Positions 53,157 to 63,461 of a stretch of 64,000 nucleotides of DNA are shown here, in pieces. Below the pieces are notes generated by a model. The model was not told where the DNA came from. It did not search any database and saw only the letters and a program-made list of their open reading frames with translations. Position numbers and translations under genes: made by a program. Position 1 is the first letter of the stretch. Each line of letters starts with the position of its first letter. The stretch is from Hymenobacter sp. J193. Lineage in GTDB: Bacteria; Bacteroidota; Bacteroidia; Cytophagales; Hymenobacteraceae. Where the stretch lies: assembly GCF_024700075.1 (NCBI RefSeq), contig NZ_JAJONE010000001.1, positions 620,001 through 684,000 of the forward strand, read 5' to 3'.

Positions 53157-56100
53157 CTAGTTCGTCTTCAGGAGCTTGTGCGTGGTGCGCAGCTGCTGGC
53201 CCTGCAGCACCAGCAGGTAGCTGCCCTGGGGCAGCTGCCGCAGGTCGAGCTGCCGGGAGGCGGGCACCTGGCCGCGGTACACTTCGCGGCCGCTCAAGTC
53301 GGTGATGGTAGCCTGCACCGGACCGGCGTGCTCCGGCAGCTGCACGTACAGCGTGCTGGCCACGGGGTTCGGGTAGATGCCAGCCGTGAAGCTGCTCTGC
53401 ACCGTGCGAATCTCGGAGAAGCTAACCGAGCCATCCTGGTCTACCTGACGCAGGCGGTAGTAGGCTACGCCGGCCAGGGGCTGAGCATCTACGAACAGGT
53501 AGGCATTGCGGGAAGTGGCAGTGCCTTTCCCAGCCACGCGGCCAACCGGGGCGAAGTGCACCCCATCGGTGGCGCGCTCTACCACGAAGTAGGAGCTGTT
53601 GTGCTCCGAGGCCGTAGCCCAGCGTACATCCACCCGAGTGCCCGTCCGCTCGGCCGCGAAGGAGGTCAGCTCCACGGGCAGGGGGTTGTTGTTGACGTCC
53701 TCATCAATGCTGGCCAGCACGAAGTCGCCTAAAGACGTGAACGAGCCTGATGTAACGGTAGTAGCTGTGGGGGGCACAGTGGCCGACTGGCCGATGTTCA
53801 CCCAGGGGCTACCATTGTTTGAGCTGGCAATAACCAAGGCGCCTGCATTGGTCACGGCGTCCTTGGCAGCATCATACGACAGCGTGATGGTACCGGCAAA
53901 ATTGCCTGCGCTAGATGTTACGGTATAGTACCGCAGCTTGGATACCCGCTTAAGGTCGCCGCTCAACGTCTGGTTGGCCGGGGCTCCTTCATGCTGCACG
54001 GCGGTGAATGTGCCAGCATCAGTTTGGCTGATGTTGAGCGTAAGCGGACGATACTCCGTGTCCATACCAATTGGGAAGGACAAGGTACCGGCACCGGCTA
54101 CTTTCACGCGGGCCAGCGGGCCATTGATGTAGCTGGTGCTGCTGCCCCCTGTGAGCGTAGAGCCCAGCGTGAGCAGGTTGGTAGCATCCGTGGTGAGGAT
54201 GCCGTTGGTCAGCGTCAGGTGGCTTACCGAAACTGGGCGCGCCAGCGTCACGCCTGTCGCATTGTTGATGGCAAGTGTAGATGTGGGCCCGAAAGTGAGC
54301 GTACCACCACCACCAATAGTTTGCGGTGCCGTTCCATTCAGCGTCAACGTTTCTGCTGAGCCAGGATTAAACCCAAGTGCTGCGCCTGAGCTTACGGTCA
54401 CGTTGCCGCCAATGAAAATAGAGTTCCCCAGGTTAAGCTCAACTGTGCCGCTGGTTACCGTCAGGTTACCCGCAATTGTTAGTACTCCACCAGACGTAGA
54501 TCTAGCTTGTCCAGCAGCACCCAGATCAAACTCCAGGTTGCCATAAGTACGCTGGCTTACTGGTGGGGCATATGGCCCACCAACACTCCCGGCTGGAATT
54601 GTAATTACGTAGGTGCTGGCAGGTTCAAGCGTGATGGCTGAATTGGGAGCTGTTGCTCCAAATATCTGCTCGCCGCCCGACTGCTGCACGCGGGAGCCGT
54701 TGCGGAATACTACGGTGTTGTAGCTGGCTGTGTTTGTACCGAAAGAAGCACCGCTCATAAGCGTATTCTGCAGGAAGGAGCTGCCCGACACAAACTCTAT
54801 GCTATTGGTACCATTACCCAGCAAGCGCTGTGCGCCGTTGTTGAATTCCAAATGTCCGGCAATGGTAGCCGTTGCGCCCGTCGCCAACTGGATGTTAAGC
54901 CCCGTAGTGGCGCCAATCGAACTGGTAACCGTAAGCGAAGAGCCAGCCTCAATCACGAAGTCGGCTCCGTTGAGGTTGGTGTTGCGTACAGTGAGGGTGC
55001 GGTTGTTGGAGGCATTCAGGAAAGTAGCGGCTACGTTGTTACGCAGGATCAGTTGACCGATAGATTCGCTGGTGCCAAAGTCTACCGTAGGAGTAGCCGT
55101 AAGTGTGGTAATACCATCGAAGATCAGCAGGTCATTGCCGGTGGCCGTAGTACGGGCTGGCGTCCAGCTGGCCGCAGCTGTCCAACTGGTGCCGGTGCCA
55201 TTCCACACGTAGGTGGGCGGCGCGGCACCAGTCAATACGATGCGGTAAGGATTCTCATTGCCGGTTGCATCGTTGTTAGCAATGCTGAGCACAGCCGTTT
55301 GAGTAGCCGAGCTGCTGGGCGTAAACGTGACGGTGAACGTAGTGCTACCGGCGCTGGCGATAGGGCCCGTGGGCTGAGCCGTAATCGTGTAGTCGGTCGA
55401 AGCGCCGGCCTCAAAGGTAACGGCGGGAGTGCCGTTCAGCGTCACATCGGTAGTACCCAGGTTCTCGATGGTGAAGGTAGCCGTGACGGGCGTACCAGTA
55501 GGAACCAAGCCGAAGGAATAACCGCCGCCACTGGCAATGCGCGTACCACCCTGCGTCACGTTGATTTCGGGGCCGGTAATTACCTGGTAATCGGCAATGC
55601 TGATGTCGTCGATGTTGATACGGTCACCCCCGGTTTTTACAATCCGGATTCTCACATCCCCTGAAATAGCAGTACTGGGAGTGAAAGTGTAGGCCGTGAG
55701 GGTAGAGGTAAGCGTTCCTGAGCCACCAACCAACGTCCAGTTGACCCCATTATCCACTGAAGTCTCTACATTAAAGCTTCCGCTCAAATCACCGGTGTAG
55801 TTAGCCGCATACACGACAATGCTTGCGGCCCCATTCGTTTTGTTGAAGCGCATGGTGAGCTTGCCAACATTTCGAATTCTGGCTGACTTGCTCCCGTTCA
55901 TCATGTCCGAACCAGAGGTTGCTAGTAAAGCATCATTAAACTCCCAGCTACCCGACGTCAAAGTCACATTACTAGTAGTATATCCTGTCTTACTGACACT
56001 AGCCTCAAAATCCTCAAACAGCCCAGCAAAAGGCTCCGTAACAGTAAAGGTGGCAGGCAGGGACTTGCCTCCACCCGGGCCGCCCGTAGTAACGGTGACG

Positions 56101-58509
56101 GCATAGCTTCCGACCGTGGCTATAGCAGTGGCTGGGATGGTTACCGTGAGTTTAGTCCCAGAATTAATAGTAGGCGTGTACTCCACTCCGTTGAATGTAA
56201 CAATAGCTCCGCTCACGAAGCCTGTTCCATTCACGACTAGTGAGAAAGCCGCTGAACCAGCAACTTTGGTATTGGGTTCGAGGCTGGTAATAGTGGGTAC
56301 CGGGTTGTTTACCGTGAAGGTTTCGGTGCTGGTAGCCGTACCGCCCGGCGTAGTTACGCTGATAGTACCGGTGCTAGCCCCCGTGGGTACGTTAGCCGTA
56401 ATCTGGCCAGTGTTATCTACCGTGTAGGCCGAGGAGGCCACCGTGGTGCCGTTGAACTTAACACTGATTACGTCCGTAAAGAACGTGCCGGAAATAACCA
56501 CCCCAGCGCCCGGTGCCCCGTTATCAGGCGTGAAGCCGCTGATAGTAGGTGGGGTAGCAGTCAGGAAACTGACAGTACCTGGTGTGGGTTTGTAGTTATT
56601 GAAGCTAGTAGATGTACTGCTTTCGTTGAATACGTATACATCGGCCACGTAGCTGGTACCCTGTGTCAGGCCTGTCACGGTAGCCGTAGTGCCGTTACCA
56701 CTTAGTACTACGTAGTTGTTAGGGCCGGTAGTGCTGCCTGAGCCATAAGCCAGATTGGCGCTGTAGCTGGTCTTATCAGCAGGCGCCACAGCTGCGGCCG
56801 TAGCGGGACGTACGACGATGATGCGTCTGTTGCCCCCCGAAGTAGAAAGCGAAACACTGCTATTGGTTGGCGTACCACTCACCGAGATAGTAGGCGTTAC
56901 GGTAGGCTCTGCTACTACTGTACCCAGGCCAGATACCGTTTTCGTTCTTTCGCTAGCACCCGTAGAGTTATGACGGATAGTGTTACCCAGACTGCTGGTA
57001 ACAGTGTTGCCAGTCAAACGGATGTACACCGACACATCCGTCAGCGTGCCCGAGCCCATCGGAATAGTCCGGGAGTCGAAGAAGTTAGTACCGTCTAGCG
57101 ACACCTGATAGCCCGTAGGAGCGGCTACGTCTACCCCAGCCGTGAGGTTAGTAGCACTTACACTATACTGTTGAGCATCTGACGTCTCGCCGGCAATAGT
57201 GTTAAACGCGGTGAAAGCCGCCGTAGAAACCGTAATAACTGGAGCTGGAGCAGCCGTAGTGAAGGCTACGCTGGTAACGCCAGCCTGCACGTTCGGTGTA
57301 GCGGCGTTGTCTTCAGCTACCAAGTACACTACATAGTTGGTGCTGGCCGAGAGGCCCGATATGGTACCAGAGCTTTCAAAGCTCGTGGAGGCGTTAATGA
57401 TGGTACCTTTGGCACCAACGGCAACCGTGGTGCTGCTGGCATCCTGCCCGGCCTTCACATTCGCTACCGTAGGTGCCGCAGCCGTAGCCGGCAGCACTAC
57501 AAAATACGTCTTGCCAGCTTCATCCAGCTTCGAAGTAATGGTGGCGCCAGTGGTGGTAGCGGCTGATACTGCTGGAAGTGGCGTTACGAAAGTAGGTGGC
57601 GTGGTATCGGCGGCGTTGGTAGTGAATGCCAGCGCCGTGGACGTATACACACTACTTGCGTTGGGGGTAGCGGCATTGTCTTCGGCTACCAGGTATACTT
57701 TATAGTTGGTGCTAGACGCAAGACCTGTTACCGCAACACTTCCTGTAAAGGATGAAGCTGGGTTGGTGAAGCTGCCGGACTTGGTGGCGGTATTACCGTC
57801 ACCATCCGTACCGGCTTTTACCTGCGCCACTGTAGTAGGCGCCGTAGCTGTAGCAGGCAGCAGTACATAATAGGTTTTACCAACTTCGTCCAGCTTCGAG
57901 TTGATGGTGGCACCAGTAGCAGTAGCGTTTGTAACTGATGTTGACGCAGCTACGAAAGTTGGGGCTTGGGTGTCAGGAGTTGAAGGTGCAGTACCGCTAA
58001 GCACAAGTTTCTGTACTCTGTCACCTTGACGACCAGTTGTCCCCTTATTTGAGAATCGAATTACTACCTCGGAGGAAACCGACGTCAGCGCAATCTTCGC
58101 ATTTACATAAGCAGAGCTTGTTGGCGTTGCAGAAGTTGCTGTTTGTGTGTAAGTGGCTCCATTGTCATAAGAGACTTCAACAGTTACAGGGTTTTCAGGA
58201 GTACCACTACCAAATGTAGCCACATCAATAGATAATGACACGTTGGTATAACCAGTCAGGTTATACTTACTAGTTGTTATCTTATCTACACTTGACTTCT
58301 CCAGCAACCAGTAACTAGACTTATCAATAGTTTCTGAACCTCCATTGACAAATGTCCAGCCCGTTGGGGCTGCTCCGCCACCTGCGTAATTAAATATCTC
58401 TGTCTGCCCCCCACCCCAGCAGCGGGAGCAGCAGCAGGGCGAAGGCCACAAAGAAGCCCCGGACACAAAGTGGCGGGGCTACCCGCAGTCGAGTAGAAAG
58501 TGAGGTCAT
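53157..58509 (-). pseudogene. Giant T9SS-secreted multidomain surface protein, frame interrupted after the signal peptide
   Basis: Restored length is 1783 residues. ATG 58509 begins a signal peptide (VRGFFVAFALLLLPLLGWG); at the C6 run (58407-58412) the frame breaks, and removing one base gives GWGQTEIFNYAGGG. The mature part has an N-terminal jelly-roll-like domain, two near-identical repeats (ATINSKLDEVGKTYYVLLPA; ATITSKLDEAGKTYFVVLPA), IPT/TIG folds (ITSLEPNTKVAGSAAFSLVV), a choice-of-anchor D domain (FTIENLGTTDVTLNGTPAVT), a beta-helix-like stretch, and a T9SS type A sorting domain (IYPNPVASTLYVQLP). It is probably an adhesin or structural exoprotein. The break may be an assembly indel. 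Confidence 0.85.
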
Positions 58510-58633
58510 AGAGAGGTGTGTATGAGAGTTTAGGAAATGCGCGCACTCTGAGAGTCTAAATATAGCGGGTTAGAAGTCTATCTGATGCTATTTCCGGGGT
58601 TACAGAATTATTACCTGTTCTCGCCGAGACAAT

Positions 58634-58669
58634 AAAAAAGGCCTCCCGAACACCGGGAGGCCTTTTTTG
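58634..58669 (-). terminator. Terminator of the T9SS protein at 58692
   Basis: aaaaaaggcctcccg / cgggaggcctttttt hairpin with a 6-base loop, just past the stop codon on the minus strand. It is close in sequence to the terminator at 53098. Confidence 0.88.
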
Positions 58670-58691
58670 GTGGCAGAAAAATCTGCGCTGC

Positions 58692-61583
58692 TTATTGTTT
58701 CACGATGCGCTGCGTCCAGTTCTGGCCGCCCTGCTCTACGCGCACCAGGTAGGTGCCACGCTGCAGCTCACCCAGCTGGAGGTTGCCATCGGCAGCCAGG
58801 GTGCGGTTCAGAACTACCCGGCCGGTCAGGTCAAGCACCTGTACCCGGGCGTTCTGGATGATTACCGGCAGCTTCACCGTTACGTTGCTCTGTACCGGGT
58901 TGGGGTACACGCTCAGGCTGCCAGCTTCACCGTTCACCACCGTTTTCACTTCCGTGTAGGCAAACTTACCGTCGAGGTCTATTTGCTTGAGGCGGTAGTA
59001 AGCGGTGCCGCTCAGCGGGTTCTTGTCGGTCGACTTGTACTCGTGTTTGTTAGTGCTCGAACCGTTGCCGGCTACAAAGTCAATCGTCTGGAAGTTCTTG
59101 GCATCAGCCGAGCGCTGTACTTCAAAGCCTTTGTTGTTTACTTCCGTAGCCGTGGCCCAGTTCAGGTTCACCTGCTTGTTCTGCAGCTTCACCGAGAAGG
59201 CAGCCAGCGTCACAGGCAGGGGCTCACCCACAATCACGATGCCTTCAATCTGCTCAGCCACGGTGGGCGTCAGGTAGTTTTCAGCGGTTTGCGTGATAAA
59301 GCCGGTGTTGGGGTCGATGTTGTTGAACTCAAACGAGTAGAAGTAGTAGCTCTTAGACTTGTCGAAGCCTTCGATGGTCTGCTGGGTGTTAGCCCCAGCA
59401 TACACTACAAAGTAACCAGGAGCAAGCGTTGGGCCGCTACCGTAGATGGAGTTGTTGGTCTGATACGAAACACCATCTACCGGCTGACGGTTGGTGGGCA
59501 GCGAAGAGTTTTCGCTGGCTACGATCAGGTGACCTTCGCCCTGGCCAGCTACCGAGCCAATGTAGCTAACGGTGATGGTAGAGCCGCTACGCGTCAGCAG
59601 GAAGGGGCGCTCAGCCGTAGGCTGTGTGTCAATCGAGCGGCCCGAGAGCTGACCGTTGCTTACGAAATCCTGTTCCGTCGTGATAGCAAAGTCCGTGCTC
59701 TTGAAGCGCAGGTTGTTGGAAGCCTGGCCCAGGTAGGTAGGAGCATAGCGTACGTACAGGGGGGCATTTACATCATACGTCGTAGCATTCGGGGTGTAGG
59801 TTGCCGTGGGAGCGAAGTTTACACCGTCGGTCGAAAGCTCGAACTGAGGAGTACCACCCGGGTTCTGAGGCGAGGGCGAGGTATTCGAGATGGAAATCGT
59901 GATAGGCTGGCGTACCCGGGCTGCGGTGAAGTTCAGGTTCTGAACCGACGACTTGTTGTTGATGATGATCAGGCCGGGATTCGTGAAGGCATTGGTGATT
60001 TCCACCTGCGGACGGCTGGTGCCGGATACCGGGAAGGTAACGGGGTTGGCCGGGCTGCTGGTGTGGGTGATGACGGTGGCATCCTCACGGGCAGTTGGAG
60101 GCAGGTAGCGGATGTAAACCGTGGTTACCGTCAGGTCATTGCCGGAGTTGCGGGGGATGGTAATGGTGTTACCCGTAGTGTTACCCAGCGCTTCCAGAGC
60201 AGCTACCGACAAACCTACCTGGTAATAAAGCGGTGCCTGTACGTCAACACCTTCCAGCAGATTGGTACCCGAAAGCTGGTAGGTCTGCACTGCCGAAGGC
60301 ACGCCGGGTACGGTAGAGAACAGGCTGAGCGCACCCGAGGCGTTGATAGCCGAGTTACCCGTCAGGCCGTTGGCCACAATGTTGAGCGTACCCATAGCGG
60401 TTGTGTTGCCAGGGGTTACACCTTCCGCTACAATCTGCCCCGTGAAGGGACCAGACGGCGTACCAACCAGCTGCACCTGAATTTCCTGCGTCACGTTGCC
60501 GCTGGCGTTGGTGGTCAGGGTAATAGGGGTGTTAACGTAGGCACCGGTGCCAAACAACCGGAAGCGGACGTTAGCCTGCTGAGGCGTCAGCGTCACCGTG
60601 GAATTCGGAGCCAGGCCGGTAGCCGTTACAATAGAGGTTCTGGTGCCCGAGCCGTTGGTCGATACCGTACCAAAGTCCATCGGGTTGTTGGTGAACGTAA
60701 TGGCCGAGGTAATAGCTGGTTCACCTTCACCCGTTACCGTAACAGTCCGCGAAATCTGAGGACCATTAGGGTTAGCAGTGGTAAGCACGATGCTCTGGTT
60801 CCGCGCACCCGTCTGGGTAGGCGCAAACTGAACGTAGATGGTAGTAGGTGCTACCGAAGTACCCGTGCGGGACAGCACGATAGGCTGATTCGTGAACGTG
60901 GTATTGTTCCGGCTGATGCGGTAGTCTGAAGGAGGCGTGATGGTGATGTTACCCGACAGGTTAGAGCCCGAAACCTCAAATGTTTGTGAGGATGTGGTTT
61001 CGCCAATGTGCGTGGCGTTGAACGGCAGCGTGGTAGGCGTGATAGTCACGGTTGGAGGAACCGGAAGGCCCTCACCCGAAACCGTAAAGGTGTTAGTAAC
61101 AGTTCTAGCCGGATTAGTCGGCGTCGGTGCCAGCGAAGAAAGACGAACGTTAGCAGTGCGGTTGCCTATAGCGGTAGGAGCAAACTGCACATAAACATCA
61201 AAGCCATTATTTGCTTCCGTGGCCGTAAGAGTTACAGAACTGCCGAAGGTGCCGTTGCGGCTAACCTTAAAGTCACCAGGGTTTGTCCCGGTCAAAGTAA
61301 CATTTACGTTATTTATGAGGCCAGTACCTTTTACCCGCACAACAACGGGGAAGCCGGCATCAATGGTACCGTCGTTAACCTCAGTTTCTTCGTCGGTACC
61401 AGCTACCTGCTCCGTAGTCTGGCCCACAACCGTATCTATAAAGTCAGGGGCGTCGCTATTGATGGTGGAACCACCAAGAGTTTGGGCAAAGCCTACCGTT
61501 GGCAGAACAAAGAGGGCCAACAGGAACACCCAAATAACCGACCATCCGGCGCGGTGTTGGGTGCGAGTGTATGAATTCTTCAT
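58692..61583 (-). CDS. T9SS-secreted protein with repeated Ig-like/choice-of-anchor domains
   Basis: A 963-residue exported protein. The signal peptide is WSVIWVFLLALFVLPTVGFA before QTLGG. The body has at least four related beta-sandwich units of about 110 residues, each with a VYVQFAPTAIGNRTANVRLSS-type strand (VDVQFAP, IYVQFAPTQTGARNQSIVL, VYIRYLPPTAREDATV, LYVRYAPTYLGQASNNLRF). A fibronectin-like segment with LNWATATEVNNKGFEVQRS precedes the type A sorting domain (LSVYPNPVQSNVTVKLP). It shares design with the gene at 53157. The target is unknown. Confidence 0.9.
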   Translation of the reverse strand: MKNSYTRTQHRAGWSVIWVFLLALFVLPTVGFAQTLGGSTINSDAPDFIDTVVGQTTEQVAGTDEETEVNDGTIDAGFPVVVRVKGTGLINNVNVTLTGTNPGDFKVSRNGTFGSSVTLTATEANNGFDVYVQFAPTAIGNRTANVRLSSLAPTPTNPARTVTNTFTVSGEGLPVPPTVTITPTTLPFNATHIGETTSSQTFEVSGSNLSGNITITPPSDYRISRNNTTFTNQPIVLSRTGTSVAPTTIYVQFAPTQTGARNQSIVLTTANPNGPQISRTVTVTGEGEPAITSAITFTNNPMDFGTVSTNGSGTRTSIVTATGLAPNSTVTLTPQQANVRFRLFGTGAYVNTPITLTTNASGNVTQEIQVQLVGTPSGPFTGQIVAEGVTPGNTTAMGTLNIVANGLTGNSAINASGALSLFSTVPGVPSAVQTYQLSGTNLLEGVDVQAPLYYQVGLSVAALEALGNTTGNTITIPRNSGNDLTVTTVYIRYLPPTAREDATVITHTSSPANPVTFPVSGTSRPQVEITNAFTNPGLIIINNKSSVQNLNFTAARVRQPITISISNTSPSPQNPGGTPQFELSTDGVNFAPTATYTPNATTYDVNAPLYVRYAPTYLGQASNNLRFKSTDFAITTEQDFVSNGQLSGRSIDTQPTAERPFLLTRSGSTITVSYIGSVAGQGEGHLIVASENSSLPTNRQPVDGVSYQTNNSIYGSGPTLAPGYFVVYAGANTQQTIEGFDKSKSYYFYSFEFNNIDPNTGFITQTAENYLTPTVAEQIEGIVIVGEPLPVTLAAFSVKLQNKQVNLNWATATEVNNKGFEVQRSADAKNFQTIDFVAGNGSSTNKHEYKSTDKNPLSGTAYYRLKQIDLDGKFAYTEVKTVVNGEAGSLSVYPNPVQSNVTVKLPVIIQNARVQVLDLTGRVVLNRTLAADGNLQLGELQRGTYLVRVEQGGQNWTQRIVKQ

Positions 61584-62106
61584 ATGAGTACGTGGAAAAG
61601 TTTGGAAGAAGAAAAGGGCAATTTGTTGACTGTCAGTAAATTTTAAGAAACCACTTGGTTAATTATGGTCCTTGTACGCATTTGAAACAGTGCAGTTCAA
61701 TGATTTTTCTGACATTTCATATGATTTTTTCTTATATGTAGTTGCTTTTATATTCATTTATGCTGTACTTGGTGGGTTTGCTGGCTTCATAACGCCCCCA
61801 AAAGCGTGGGGCGAAATAGCAGGGAAATCGGTTTAGCGGGCTTACTGTCGTTTACATATTTCGTGCCCAAATGATTCCGGGCTCCATCTGGATATACGAA
61901 TAATTATCTTTTTGCGGTTTTAGGCTTTTACGCCCCTTATACGTTCTTTCTTGGTCAGGCAAACCCTTGATTGAATGCAGGCTCTTGTCCTGAGTTTCAC
62001 ATATCAGGTAAGGCTGATGCCAGGAGATACTCTTACCCAACTACAACATTATCATAGATAGTTGAAATGTGCAAAAGAAAATCCGATTATTCGGATAGGA
62101 ATTACT
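61584..62106. other. Gene-free AT-rich intergenic region
   Basis: A 523-bp space upstream of the T9SS gene and downstream of murI. It is AT-rich and contains no ORF with coding character; a 62-codon frame on minus (61852-62040) has neither a good start nor family-like sequence. It must hold the promoter of the gene at 61583, but I see no clear TAnnTTTG element. A short cccc-aaaagcgt-gggg hairpin is at about 61796-61814. Confidence 0.6.
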
Positions 62107-62940
62107 CTACTCCCACAGCGGGTAGTGCTCCAGATGGACTTCCTGCCCAAAGAAGATCCGAGTGCTTTCCTCGAATGAGCGGGTGAAATCGGACACGTAG
62201 AAGTGGTGAGCTGGTGCAGGTCCGGCAGCCGGGGCGGCCAGCTCCTGTGCCAGCAGGTACTGCTGTACGTGCTGCGCTACCACATCGGAAGCATCCAGCA
62301 CTGCCACGCCCCCCTTATAGTAGTCCGTAATCTGCTGCTTGATGAGCGGGTAGTGCGTGCAGGCCAGCACCAGCGCCTCTATGCCCTGCAGCACCGGGCT
62401 GGACAGGTAGGAGTCGATGATGTTGCCCGAGATAGAGTTGTTGAAGAAGCCTTCCTCTATCATTGGGGCCAGCAACGGGGTAGCCAGGCTCCGCAGCTCT
62501 ACGCCGACATCCAGCTCATCTATCTTTTTGCGGTACACATTGCTGTTCACAGTCTGCTTGGTGCCGATAAGCCCCACGGTGCGGCCGGCATAGGCCTGCC
62601 CTACGTGCGCCACAATCGGGTCGATGACGTTCAGTACCCGGGCCTTGGAGCCCACGTACTCCTTCACCAGCTCGTAGGCAGCTGCCGAAGCCGAGTTGCA
62701 GGCAATCAGAATCACCTTGCACTGCTGCTTCAGCAGCAGGTCGCAGATCTTCACGGAGTAGGCCTGAATAGCAGCCGTGCTTTTGTCGCCGTAGGGCAGG
62801 TGAGCGGTGTCACCGAAATAGATCAGCCGCTCCTGCGGTAATACCCTGCTCACTGCCCGCGCCACCGTCAGGCCCCCAATACCGCTGTCGAACACCCCAA
62901 TCGGTCGGGCCGCAAGGGGGAAAGAAGCTGCTTTTCCCAT
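62107..62940 (-). CDS. murI: Glutamate racemase
   Basis: Makes D-glutamate for peptidoglycan. The 277 residues from ATG 62940 have GVFDSGIGGLTVARAV with the first catalytic region, ACNSASAAAYE (Cys 1 neighbourhood) and LACTHYPLI (Cys 2). A -7 element TACCTTTG (62949-62956, minus strand) sits 8 bp before this ATG, which argues against the longer frame to 63000. Confidence 0.94.
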   Translation of the reverse strand: MGKAASFPLAARPIGVFDSGIGGLTVARAVSRVLPQERLIYFGDTAHLPYGDKSTAAIQAYSVKICDLLLKQQCKVILIACNSASAAAYELVKEYVGSKARVLNVIDPIVAHVGQAYAGRTVGLIGTKQTVNSNVYRKKIDELDVGVELRSLATPLLAPMIEEGFFNNSISGNIIDSYLSSPVLQGIEALVLACTHYPLIKQQITDYYKGGVAVLDASDVVAQHVQQYLLAQELAAPAAGPAPAHHFYVSDFTRSFEESTRIFFGQEVHLEHYPLWE

Positions 62941-63098
62941 ATCGGGCGCAAAGGTAGGATATTTTCCCTGAGAAATTTCACCAGAAGCCGCATTCGGCAT
63001 TTACCAGCCAGCACACAGCTTCCGGTGGGGCTTGCTTGCTGCCGTATTTTCTTCTATATAGTAGCCAGCAATCCTTGGTACCCCCACCCTCCCCCGTT

Positions 63099-63332
63099 AT
63101 GAGTACGGTTCTGCAAGAAATCGACCAGGCCCTGGCGTCTTTCAACCCGGCCCGCGGCCGCCCCATAGCCATTGAGCTGGGCGAGCGGAAGTACACCCAG
63201 CTGATTCTCGACGTAGCCCACCTGCACCAGGCCGGCGGCGAGCTGACCACCAACACGGGCCGCCCCCTCGCCTACCGGGGCCTCGAAATCCTGCGCGACG
63301 AGCTGAACGTGGACCGCGTGCGGGTTATTTGA
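63099..63332 (+). CDS. Small hypothetical protein
   Basis: A 77-residue soluble protein from ATG 63099, with an alpha/beta pattern (ALASFNPARGRPIAIELGER, then YRGLEILRDELNVDRVRVI). The upstream extension to 63036 looks non-coding. It is divergent from murI and precedes the ABC-F gene by 129 bp. No family is recognised. Confidence 0.65.
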   Translation: MSTVLQEIDQALASFNPARGRPIAIELGERKYTQLILDVAHLHQAGGELTTNTGRPLAYRGLEILRDELNVDRVRVI

Positions 63333-63340
63333 AGTGGTGA

Positions 63341-63436
63341 ACTAATGAGTTGGTGAAATGGTGAGTTGACGTTCTACCGCCCAGGTAGCGCAAGCAGCAC
63401 GGCCAACTCACCATTTCATAATTTCACCATTTCACA
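63341..63436. repeat. Self-complementary spacer before the ABC-F gene
   Basis: Variants of ttggtgaaatggtgagttg on the left face ccaactcaccatttcataat and ttcaccatttcacaat on the right around a GC-rich loop. Same design as the spacers in the paa and isc operons. Confidence 0.7.
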
Positions 63437-63449
63437 ATTTCACCGCCCG

Positions 63450-63457
63450 TACCTTTG
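63450..63457 (+). promoter_or_regulatory. -7 promoter element of the ABC-F gene
   Basis: TACCTTTG ends 4 bp before the ATG at 63462, so the transcript would begin at or beside the start codon (possible leaderless message). Confidence 0.55.
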
Positions 63458-63461
63458 CGGC

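Noticed and set aside
58695..60929. 744-codon open frame opposite the T9SS gene
   Set aside because: It mirrors the third codon positions of a gene with signal peptide, repeats and sorting domain; its own sequence is Arg/Val-rich without domains. It is an antisense shadow.
61852..62040. 62-codon frame in the 523-bp intergenic region
   Set aside because: No promoter, no good ribosome binding site and no protein-like composition.
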